Notes under the pieces: generated by a model
What the model saw: the letters and a program-made list of their open reading frames with translations, nothing else
Databases searched by the model: none
Told to the model about the DNA's origin: nothing
Shown: positions 25,545 to 32,940 of the stretch, in pieces
How the letters are laid out: every line of letters begins with the position of its first letter
How positions within the stretch are numbered: the stretch's first letter is position 1
Program-made: the position numbers and the translations under genes
Source: Phenylobacterium sp.
Lineage (GTDB): Bacteria; Pseudomonadota; Alphaproteobacteria; Caulobacterales; Caulobacteraceae
DNA length: 54,001 nt
Assembly (NCBI RefSeq): GCF_019636135.1
Contig: NZ_JAHBYD010000032.1
Span: 1 to 54,001, forward strand
Reading direction: 5' to 3'

Positions 25545-25605
25545 GCGGCGGGCGGAAGGCGTTGTTCGCTTTCGACCTTGAGCGCGCCCGGACACTCGCC
25601 CACGG

Positions 25606-25760
25606 TTGTCATCCCGGTTTCGCCGAAGGCGAAGACCGGGACCCAACCGTCGGGTGCGTCGATGGTTGGGGGCGGCCCCAGCGGTCGGGCCATCCTGGCC
25701 AGCTCAGAGCACCGGACGGTTGGGTCCCGGTCTTGGGCTGCGCCCAAACCGGGATGACAA
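25606..25760. repeat. Long palindrome, family 2 (GTCATCCC type), copy E
   Basis: 52-bp arms (25606-25657 and 25709-25760) that pair almost fully except for about 12 central bases. Those central bases are different in each arm, yet each is itself a small palindrome (CGCCGAAGGCG on the left, GGGCTGCGCCC on the right). It lies between the convergent globin and cyclase genes. Confidence 0.85.
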
Positions 25761-25843
25761 CTGGGGGAGACGAAGGTCCGCTCCCCATTTCTCGCTGACG
25801 TTGAACGCCTTCTCCCGCTGCCGCGCCTGGGAGAGGTGACGCG

Positions 25844-27640
25844 TCAGGCCGAGCGCGCCTTGCGGATGCGGCGGGCGGGTTCGGTGGCGGCCTTGGCGGC
25901 GGCGGGGCGGGCCAGGCGGTAGAGCGGGTAGACGCCGTAGCCCTTGGCCAGCGGGGTCTTGCCCACGTAGTTGCAGTCGAACGGGTGGTCGGCCTCCATC
26001 TCCAGGACGGCGGCGAAGGGCTCGGTGACGTAGACGCTGCCCGAGGGCGTGACCGGCTCGATGCGGGCGGTCCGCGAGACCTCGGTGCCGTAGAAGGTCA
26101 TCCGCCGGCTGACGGGATCATGGCCGGCGTAGGTGGTGCCGTAGTGGAGCGCGATGCGCATGCTGGCGCCTTCGGGCACGCCGAGCGCCTCGCAGTCGAC
26201 CTTGGCGAACTGGTCCGAGAGGTCGAGGGCGGCGGCGGCGGCCGAGCGGGCGTCTTCGAACACCACGTAGAGCGCGTCGCCCCAGGTGTTGCCCACCTTG
26301 ATGCGGTCGGCGTAGCCCTCCAGCGTGACCGCGGCGCGGTGCATCACCTCTTCCCAGAACGTCGGCAGGACCCGCTCGTCCAGAGTGGTGAAGCCCGGGA
26401 AGTCGGTGAACATGATGCCGTAGGTGCCGCGCTCGACCTGCGACCGCGGCGGGGGCGGCGGCATGACCGGGCGCACGATGGGGCCGGCCTCGATCACCGC
26501 CGAGCGGCCGCCCCCCTGCTGCCAGGCGCCGATGTCGGAGCCGGAGAGGGTCTTGGCGCCGATCTGCTCGACGATGGCGAGCTGGATCGCCTCGCCGTTG
26601 AGGTGGCGGGCGCGCAGCCGCGCCATGCCCATGGTCACCTTCGAGCCATAGGCGAACTGCATCATCTCGCCGACGTAGCTCATGTTGCTGGCGATGGTCA
26701 TCGAGGCCGCGCGGCTCTTGCAGCGGGCGTAGCGGCGCACCCAGTCGTCACCGCCGGGGGCGACGGACTGGGCCATGAAGTCGGCCTCGGTGAAGGGCAG
26801 CACGACGTCGAGCTCGCAGCCCTCGTCCAGAAGCTGCTCGGCGATGAGGATGTCGCTGCCGGCGGCGAGCGCGCCGTAGGCGAAGCCGATCTTCTCCTTG
26901 CGGACCACCTGGCGGATCTCGGCGGCCAGGCGGGCCTCGAGCTCGGCGTCGGGCACGAAGATGTTGCCGCAGAACATGGCGACCTTGGGCGGGCGCACGT
27001 GATGCAGCAGGCCCTGCAGGCCGTCGGCGTCGTCGCTGACCGCCATGAGGCGCTGGAGCTGCAGGTAGGTGGTGGAGCGCGAGCCCACGTCGGCGTCGGG
27101 CGAGCCGGTGGCGCGCTGCAGCACCTGATCGGCGCCGTCGAGGTCGCCCAGGATCACCATGGCCTCGGCGAGGGTGGCGAGCGTGTAGTAGTCTTGGCCG
27201 CCCTCGGCGAGCACCTGCTGGACCACGGCCTTGGCGAGGCGCTGGGCGATGCGCGGGCGGCCGGCGATCTGGGCCAGGGTGGCGGCGTTGATGGCGGGGT
27301 AGCTGGAGCGGGTCTTGCCGTAGACCTCGGCATAGAGGCGGCAGGCCTGCAGCAGCTTGGCGCGGTGGGGTTCGTGGGGGGTGGCGAACGCCTGGTCCTT
27401 GAGGAGCCGGGCCTTCAGCGAGAGCGCATCGACGTCGTTCTTCGCCGCCAGCCGGTATTCGTCGTAGAGGCGCAGGCCGCGCTCGGTGTCGCCGAGGCGG
27501 GCGAGCGTCAGGACTTCGAGATAGCCGAGGCCCTGGTGACCCAGCTTCTTGCCGCGCGTGACTTCGTCGTAGGCCGCGAGAAGATCGCCGCGGGCGAGCG
27601 CGGAACGGATCGAGTCAGTGGTTTCGTCCCCGACCATCAC
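25844..27640 (-). CDS. TPR / SLOG-like / class III nucleotide cyclase fusion
   Basis: 598 residues. About 1-210 are helical repeats of TPR type. About 218-330 form a Rossmann-like segment, KVAMFCGNIFVP ... FAYGALAAGSDILIAEQLLDEG then ELDVVLPFTEADF, resembling SLOG-type nucleotide-binding domains. A Pro-rich linker (VMPPPPPRS, about 392-400) leads to a class III cyclase domain at about 405-545. The two metal-binding Asp positions are D413 (FTDFPGF) and D454 (WGDALYVVF), with Lys448 as purine contact candidate. The usual transition-state Asn in VNxAaR reads VSRTAR, so activity is uncertain. No signal peptide or membrane segment, so cytoplasmic. It is convergent with the globin and divergent from the ECF sigma gene. 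Confidence 0.82.
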   Translation of the reverse strand: MMVGDETTDSIRSALARGDLLAAYDEVTRGKKLGHQGLGYLEVLTLARLGDTERGLRLYDEYRLAAKNDVDALSLKARLLKDQAFATPHEPHRAKLLQACRLYAEVYGKTRSSYPAINAATLAQIAGRPRIAQRLAKAVVQQVLAEGGQDYYTLATLAEAMVILGDLDGADQVLQRATGSPDADVGSRSTTYLQLQRLMAVSDDADGLQGLLHHVRPPKVAMFCGNIFVPDAELEARLAAEIRQVVRKEKIGFAYGALAAGSDILIAEQLLDEGCELDVVLPFTEADFMAQSVAPGGDDWVRRYARCKSRAASMTIASNMSYVGEMMQFAYGSKVTMGMARLRARHLNGEAIQLAIVEQIGAKTLSGSDIGAWQQGGGRSAVIEAGPIVRPVMPPPPPRSQVERGTYGIMFTDFPGFTTLDERVLPTFWEEVMHRAAVTLEGYADRIKVGNTWGDALYVVFEDARSAAAAALDLSDQFAKVDCEALGVPEGASMRIALHYGTTYAGHDPVSRRMTFYGTEVSRTARIEPVTPSGSVYVTEPFAAVLEMEADHPFDCNYVGKTPLAKGYGVYPLYRLARPAAAKAATEPARRIRKARSA

Positions 27641-27809
27641 GCGGCCTCGCGACAGGCTTGCAGCAAGTCCTGCCCCCCTTGTTCGGCGTAACGGCGTATT
27701 TGGATGCAGGCAAGGGCTCTCGCCTCTCGCGGGCGCAGGGGCCGCGAAGCCATTCCATCAAGGGTTTGCGCGACTCGCGGCGATCGGGCCATGGGACAAG
27801 AAACGGCGA

Positions 27810-27844
27810 ACCGGCCTAACGTTAACTGAACGACGACGGCCGGT
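27810..27844. promoter_or_regulatory. Inverted repeat upstream of the ECF sigma gene
   Basis: ACCGGCC (27810-27816) and GGCCGGT (27838-27844) separated by 21 bases that include TAACGTTA. It lies 30-65 bases upstream of the GTG start, in the promoter zone. Protein unknown. Confidence 0.35.
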
Positions 27845-27874
27845 CAGGCCGCGTCCAGCGCATGAGGGAGTGGC

Positions 27875-28417
27875 GTGGCGCCTGCGAGGGGGTTCGAACG
27901 GCCGGGCGACGAGAGCCCGCTTGTCCGCGCCTTCTTCGAGAAGCGCGAGAACCTCGTGCTGTTCCTGGCGGCGCGCACCCGCGACATGGCGACGGCGGAG
28001 GACCTGGCGCAGGACCTCTACCTGAAGATCGCCGCCCAGCCGCCTGGGGACGTGAAGTCGCCGAGCGCGCTGCTCTACCGGATGGCCGGGAACCTGCTGA
28101 TCGACCACGTCCGCAGCCGCCAGCGCGCCTCGCGCCGCGAGGGCCAGTGGCGCATGGACACCCGCGTCGCCGGCGCCGAGGAGGAGGTGGCGCAGGAGCC
28201 GGCCGCCGACGACGTGGTGATCGGACGCGAGCGGGCGCGGATGCTGGCCGAGGCGGTCGCGGCGCTGCCGCCGAAGATGGGCCAGGCGTTCCGCCTGCAC
28301 AAGCTGGAGGGCCGGAGCCAGGCCGAGACGGCGCAGGCGATGGGCGTCTCGGTGAAGATGGTCGAGCAGCATATTTCGGCGGCGCTCAAGAACCTGACGC
28401 AGAAGCTGCGGACATGA
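27875..28417 (+). CDS. ECF (FecI-like) RNA polymerase sigma factor
   Basis: 180 residues with region 2 (LVLFLAARTRDMATAEDLAQDLYLKI, LLYRMAGNLLIDHVRSRQR) and region 4 (LPPKMGQAFRLHKLEGRSQAETAQAMGVSVKMVEQHISAALKNL). Order and spacing fit the FecI group. The GTG start at 27875 has GAGGGAG directly upstream. It is followed by a FecR anti-sigma gene and an STN-domain TonB receptor, the standard surface-signalling arrangement in which receptor occupancy releases the sigma factor to transcribe the receptor gene. Confidence 0.9.
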   Translation: MAPARGFERPGDESPLVRAFFEKRENLVLFLAARTRDMATAEDLAQDLYLKIAAQPPGDVKSPSALLYRMAGNLLIDHVRSRQRASRREGQWRMDTRVAGAEEEVAQEPAADDVVIGRERARMLAEAVAALPPKMGQAFRLHKLEGRSQAETAQAMGVSVKMVEQHISAALKNLTQKLRT

Positions 28418-28511
28418 GGCTCGCAATGTCGGTTCTGCGACCTAGGGGCGCTCGGGGACGGCGCCGTCTTACCATCGGTTCGGCGCAGTGTGCGTCGTAC
28501 GAGGCGGACGC

Positions 28512-29489
28512 ATGACCAGCTTGGCGGCCATAGCCGGAGGGGGCGACAGGGACGGGCCGGCGGCGCAGGCCGGCGCCTGGCTCGCGCGCCTGCAGGCCGA
28601 CGACGTGGGCGAGGCCGAAATGCTGGCCTTCGACGCGTGGCTGGACGCCGCGGCGGGCCACCGCGAGGCCTATGCGGCGGCGCTGAGCGTCTGGCACGAG
28701 TTCGGGGCGGGCGCCGAGGCGGTGGGCGAGGAGCTGGCGCGGCCGGCGGCGCGGAAGCCCGCCCAGAGCCTGACCCGGCGCTGGATGGCCGGCGTGGGCG
28801 GCCTGGCGGTCGCGGCGACCGTGACGCTGGCGCTGCTGCCGGCGCTGACCACGACGACGGCGACCTACGCCACCGGCAAGGGCCAGCACCGGCAGGTGAA
28901 GCTGACGGACGGCTCCACGGTGGACCTGAACGCCGAGACGAGGCTCTCGGTGAAGATCAGCCTCTTCCGGCGCCAGGTGGCGCTGAGCGACGGCGAGGCG
29001 ATCTTCGACGTGGCGCACGACACGCGCCGGCCGTTCACGGTGCAGGCCGACGGGCGGATGGTCCGCGTGGTCGGCACCCAGTTCGACGTGCGCAACCGCT
29101 CGGGCGACGTCACCGTGACCGTGGCGCGCGGCAAGGTCGAGGTGCGGCCCAGCGCCGCATCGGACCAGGCCTTCATGCTGACCCGCGGCCAGCGGCTGCA
29201 GGTGGGGCGCACCGGCCGGGCGCAGCTCGCGGCGGTGGATCCGTCCGAGACCTTCAGTTGGCGCGCGGGCCGCCTCGTCTACCGCAACCAGCCGCTGTCG
29301 GAAGTCGTGGCCGATCTGAACCGGCAGTTCGTCCAGCAGATCGAGATCGGCGACCCGGCGCTGGCCCAGACCCCCATCACCGGGGTGATCGTGCTCGACG
29401 ATCCGGCCACGGTGGTCGAGCGTCTGAGCTTGATGCTCCCCATAAGATCGGTACCTTCGGAGCGGGGGCTGCTTCTTCTTCGGAAGTAA
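28512..29489 (+). CDS. FecR-type anti-sigma factor
   Basis: About 325 residues. The N-terminal cytoplasmic segment (AGAWLARLQADDVGEAEMLAFDAWL ... HREAYAAALSVW) is the DUF4880 type that binds FecI. A membrane helix follows (VGGLAVAATVTLALLPAL), then the periplasmic FecR domain (RQVKLTDGSTVDLNAETRL ... LSDGEAIFDVAHDTRRPFTV ... VRVVGTQFDV) and a DUF4974-like C-terminal part (FSWRAGRLVYRNQPLSEVVADLN) that contacts the receptor signalling domain. The ATG at 28512 has GAGGCGG upstream and is preferred over an earlier in-frame start. It sits between its sigma factor and the receptor gene. Confidence 0.9.
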   Translation: MTSLAAIAGGGDRDGPAAQAGAWLARLQADDVGEAEMLAFDAWLDAAAGHREAYAAALSVWHEFGAGAEAVGEELARPAARKPAQSLTRRWMAGVGGLAVAATVTLALLPALTTTTATYATGKGQHRQVKLTDGSTVDLNAETRLSVKISLFRRQVALSDGEAIFDVAHDTRRPFTVQADGRMVRVVGTQFDVRNRSGDVTVTVARGKVEVRPSAASDQAFMLTRGQRLQVGRTGRAQLAAVDPSETFSWRAGRLVYRNQPLSEVVADLNRQFVQQIEIGDPALAQTPITGVIVLDDPATVVERLSLMLPIRSVPSERGLLLLRK

Positions 29490-29521
29490 GGCCGAAGAAC
29501 CAGTCGGAGCTGACCATCCTC

Positions 29522-31903
29522 GTGCGTCGGGACCTGGCAGCCGTCGCCACGTGCGTCGTGGCGGCGTGGGGCAGTGGCGGCCTCGCCGAAGCCGCGCCCG
29601 CGCGAATCCAGTTCCGCATCGAGCCCAAGGCCTATTCCGAGGCGCTGCTGGACCTGGCCCAGCAGGCCAACGTCACCCTGATCGGCGCGGCGGCGTGCAG
29701 CGGGACCTCGCGCGGGGTTTCGGGCCTGCTGACGGTGGAGGAGGCGCTGGACCAGGTGCTGGCCGGCGCGTCCTGCACGGCGCGGGTCGTGGCCGCAGGC
29801 ACGGTCGAGGTGCAGGCCGCGCCACGGGCCGATTCGGCGCGCGCTTCGCCGCCGGTGACGGTCTCCGAGGTGCTGGTCACGGCCACCAGGCGCGTGCGCG
29901 ACCCGCGCCAGCTCGCGGTGGCGGTGACGGCGCTGCCCCGCGCCCAGCTCCTGGCCACCGGATCGGCCGACGCCGGCGAGGCGGCGGGCCAGCTCGCCGG
30001 CGTGCTCGCGACCAACCTGGGGCCGGGGCGCAACAAGCTGCTGCTGCGCGGGCTCTCGGACGGGGCCTACACCGGGCGCGCGCGCTCGATCGTGGCGACC
30101 TACCTCGACGACCTGCCGGTCAACTACAACGCCCCCGATCCCGACCTGCGCCTGGTCGACGTGGATCGGGTGGAGGTCGCGCGGGGGCCGCAGGGGGCGC
30201 TCTACGGCGCAGGATCGCTCTCGGGCGTCTACCGCATCGTCACCCGCAAGCCCGACCTGACCCGGTTCTCGGCCGAGCTGCGCACCACCGGCGCGCTCAC
30301 CCAGGACGGCGACCCCAGCTATGCGGTCGAAGGCTACGCCAACTATCCGCTGCGCCTGTTCGGCCAGACCGTCGGCCTGCGCCTGTCGGCCTACCAGGAG
30401 GAGCAGGGCGGCTATCTCGACAACGTCCGCCTGGCCCGCAACAACGCCGACCGGACCGAGCGGCGCGGCGCGCGGCTGATCGTGTCGTACGCCCCGACGG
30501 ACGACTGGAGTTTCAACCTGACCCTGGCCGGCCAGCACCTGCGCTCGGACGACACGCACTACACGAGCCCGGGCCTCAAGCTGAAGCGGGACGTGCGGAT
30601 TCCCGAGCCGCACGTGAACGACATCGAACTGGCCACGGCGACGATCCGGCGCTCGTGGGGATGGGGCGAGCTGACCTCGTCCACCGGCGCGATCCGCCAC
30701 CGCTACGGCAGCCTGTTCGACGCCACTTCGAGCCAGCGACTCTACACCCAGTTCGCCACGACCTCGGCCTACGCCGAGCGGACGCGGACCACCATGCTGG
30801 TCGAGGACCTGGTGCTCACCTCGCGCGGCGCGGGGCGGCTGGAGTGGCTGGCCGGGCTCTACGGCTCGTACACGCGGGTGAACTCGCCGACCGAGTTCCT
30901 GGCGCAGGTGTCGTTCGCGCCGGAGGTCCTGGCCAAGGTCTACGGCGACGACCGGCGCGACCGCGTCGGTGAACTCGCGGCCTACGGCGAGATCAGCTAC
31001 GCCTTCGGCGACGGCTGGACCGTGGCGCTGGGCGCGCGCGGCTTCACGATCCAGACCCGGACGCGCTCGTCGGTCGTGTCGGAAGCGTTCCCGCCGCGCG
31101 ACTTCGACCGCGAGCGGGCGTTCAGCGGCGTCTCGCCGAAGCTCTCGATCCAGAAGGCGTTCAGCGACGGCACGCTGGCCTACGCGGTGATCTCGGAGGG
31201 CTACCGTTCGGGCGGGCTGAATTCCGGCGGCGCGCAGCCGCTGCCCGCCGCCAACCAGACCTTCGGCGCCGACCGGCTGATCAACTACGAGCTCGGGATG
31301 AAGACCGAGATGCTCGAGCGCCGGCTCGCGGTGAACGCGGCGGCCTTCTACAGCCAGTGGGACGACATCCAGACCGACCAGTTCCGCAACTCGGGCATCC
31401 CGTTCACCACCAACGCCGGGGACGCGCAGGTGATGGGGCTGGAGACCGAGGTGTCCTACCGCACCGACTTCGGACTGCTGGCCCAGTTGAACGGGCGGGT
31501 CACGCGCACCCGCACGGGCCGGCCCAACCCTTCGTCGCTCATCCTCGGCAAGCTGGCCGACGGCCTGCCGGGCGCGCCGCCGGTCTCGGCGGGGGCGGTC
31601 GTGAGCTACGAGCACGACCTCGGCGACGACATGACGTTCCGGCTGGTCGGGCAGGCGACCTACGTCGGCCGCTCGCGGGTGAGCTTCGAGGCGGCCGAGC
31701 CGCGCACGCGCGCCTACACCCGCATGAAGCTGTCGGCGGAGGTCGCGAAGGGCCCCTACAGCGCCCAGGTGTTCCTGGTGAACCCCCTCAACAGCTACAG
31801 CGACACCTTCGCCTTCGGCAATCCGTTCAACCTGGAGAGGTCGCGCCAGGTCACGCCGCAGCGGCCCCGCACCATCGGCGTCACGCTTTCGGCGGCGCTC
31901 TAG
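29522..31903 (+). CDS. TonB-dependent transducer with N-terminal STN signalling domain (FecA-like arrangement)
   Basis: About 793 residues. After a signal peptide comes an STN/secretin N-terminal domain (RIQFRIEPKAYSEALLDLAQ ... VSGLLTVEEALDQVLAG), then a TonB-box-like SEVLVTATRR, a plug with NKLLLRGLSDGAYTGRARS and VEVARGPQGALYGAGSLSG, and a barrel. The last residues GVTLSAAL do not end in the usual Phe. I start it at the GTG at 29522, 32 bp after the FecR stop; an earlier CTG at 29510 is possible. The STN domain and the sigma/anti-sigma genes upstream predict that it both imports its ligand and signals to induce its own operon. Iron chelates are the usual ligands of such sets, but this is not shown here. 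Confidence 0.87.
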   Translation: MRRDLAAVATCVVAAWGSGGLAEAAPARIQFRIEPKAYSEALLDLAQQANVTLIGAAACSGTSRGVSGLLTVEEALDQVLAGASCTARVVAAGTVEVQAAPRADSARASPPVTVSEVLVTATRRVRDPRQLAVAVTALPRAQLLATGSADAGEAAGQLAGVLATNLGPGRNKLLLRGLSDGAYTGRARSIVATYLDDLPVNYNAPDPDLRLVDVDRVEVARGPQGALYGAGSLSGVYRIVTRKPDLTRFSAELRTTGALTQDGDPSYAVEGYANYPLRLFGQTVGLRLSAYQEEQGGYLDNVRLARNNADRTERRGARLIVSYAPTDDWSFNLTLAGQHLRSDDTHYTSPGLKLKRDVRIPEPHVNDIELATATIRRSWGWGELTSSTGAIRHRYGSLFDATSSQRLYTQFATTSAYAERTRTTMLVEDLVLTSRGAGRLEWLAGLYGSYTRVNSPTEFLAQVSFAPEVLAKVYGDDRRDRVGELAAYGEISYAFGDGWTVALGARGFTIQTRTRSSVVSEAFPPRDFDRERAFSGVSPKLSIQKAFSDGTLAYAVISEGYRSGGLNSGGAQPLPAANQTFGADRLINYELGMKTEMLERRLAVNAAAFYSQWDDIQTDQFRNSGIPFTTNAGDAQVMGLETEVSYRTDFGLLAQLNGRVTRTRTGRPNPSSLILGKLADGLPGAPPVSAGAVVSYEHDLGDDMTFRLVGQATYVGRSRVSFEAAEPRTRAYTRMKLSAEVAKGPYSAQVFLVNPLNSYSDTFAFGNPFNLERSRQVTPQRPRTIGVTLSAAL

Positions 31904-31955
31904 GGCCAATCCCCATTCAGCGCGCGCTCCGGCGGCCCATCTCCGGTCCCGGGAT

Positions 31956-32069
31956 GGCGCGTCAGCGCCGCGAATTCGACACCAAGCCCACCAAGGTCAC
32001 GAAGAGGCTGGCGTCGCCCTTGGCGCTCTTGGTGGCCTTGGTGGTTCGAAACGACAGCGCCTGCGGCGC
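31956..32069. repeat. Palindromic intergenic element, family 1, copy C
   Basis: Left flank GGCGCGTCAGCGCCG (31956-31970), imperfect long arms 31975-32005 and 32019-32050 made of ACCAAG-type units, right flank GCGCCTGCGGCGC (32057-32069). It is the only family copy not in a convergent gap. Confidence 0.75.
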
Positions 32070-32131
32070 GCAGGGAGCCGCCGGCTCATCCCTCGGAGAC
32101 CGGGCCTTCGGTCGAATGTGGATTCGTCCTG

Positions 32132-32234
32132 GACCATTGGGCGCTGAGGCAGGTCCGAGGTCGGGAAGCCGAATGGTCTACTCTTGAGCAAAGGTCCTGA
32201 GCCTTCGACGGTTCAGGCGAACCGCCGAAGGCTC
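32132..32234. repeat. 103-bp direct repeat, copy 1
   Basis: Aligns without gaps to 37297-37399 with 9 differences in 103 positions. It contains two hairpins; the second pairs GAGCCTTCGACGGTTC with GAACCGCCGAAGGCTC, one mismatch. Confidence 0.85.
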
Positions 32235-32423
32235 CAGGAAAACAGCCGCCAGAAAAGTGGCAGGGCCGACCTAGGGGGAGCGGAATCCGGCGCCGTCTCC
32301 ACCGCGACTTGCGATTTCTGGAGAGCGTGGGTCGGAATGCCGGCGGCCCTGTGACGAGGGGCGCCAACGGTCAGACGCGGCGCGTGATCCCGAGCCCAAA
32401 CGATCGCGCCACGACCGGATGAG

Positions 32424-32458
32424 CGCGGCCCCGACGAAGGAGAGCGTCCGGGGCCGCG
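32424..32458. terminator. GC-rich hairpin in intergenic region
   Basis: Arms CGCGGCCCCGA and TCCGGGGCCGCG around a 12-base loop, followed on the plus strand by TCTCTCACTTC. No gene is seen directly upstream, so what it would terminate is unclear. Confidence 0.35.
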
Positions 32459-32590
32459 TCTCTCACTTCGCGCGACAAGAGAACACATTTGGCCCTTTGC
32501 GGTGGAGGTGCTAACTTAAGCACGTTGACCGCAGTCGGCTCGGGCTGCGTCGACACGCGTCGGCTCTCCAGTCGCTGACACGAGACCACC

Positions 32591-32625
32591 GCCCCGGTCT
32601 GAGGACGTCACACCTCGGCCGGGGC
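32591..32625 (+). terminator. Terminator-like hairpin, possible 3' end of a small RNA
   Basis: Arms GCCCCGGTCTGAGG (32591-32604) and CCTCGGCCGGGGC (32613-32625), followed by TCCTCGTTTCC. A TTGACC occurs about 70 bases upstream (near 32524). No open reading frame links to it. Confidence 0.35.
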
Positions 32626-32859
32626 TCCTCGTTTCCGGACCGACGTTTCCCAGCCCATCGAAAAGCGCCGCGAGCCATGATCGGCGGCCGCGCCGGCGAT
32701 CACGGTGATCGCCATCGAGATGGCGGCCGACAGGCTTTCCGGACCCCCGCGCCGCCGTCAGCGCCACGCCTGGGCGCCCCCGCGCACACCTCAGAACGCG
32801 TAACCGCGCCGGCTCGGCGCGATTGACCACGATTGACAACGCCTTCGCTTAAACAGAGA

Positions 32860-32890
32860 TTGAACCGGAATTCTCGTTCACCTATATAAT
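32860..32890 (+). promoter_or_regulatory. Promoter with embedded palindromic operator (site 1)
   Basis: -35 candidate TTGAAC (32860-32865), 17 bases, -10 candidate TATATA (32883-32888, with TATAAT at 32885-32890). GAACCGGAATTCTCGTTC (32862-32879) fills the spacer; together with the outer T/A it is a 20-bp palindrome with two mismatched pairs. It is the best promoter in the window and belongs to the six-site family discussed in the findings. Confidence 0.7.
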
Positions 32891-32940
32891 CCTACTAGAT
32901 TAGACGGGATTGAGCGCAAAAAGGAAAGAGGGGGAGTGAA

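Larger units (their letters stand above)
31904..32940. other. Long intergenic region rich in repeats and hairpins
   Basis: About 1 kb without a credible protein gene. It holds family-1 repeat copy C (31956-32069), one copy of the 103-bp direct repeat (32132-32234), two strong hairpins (32424-32458 and 32591-32625) and the promoter/operator of the next receptor (32860-32890). A short non-coding RNA in the interval about 32500-32630 is possible. Confidence 0.5.
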
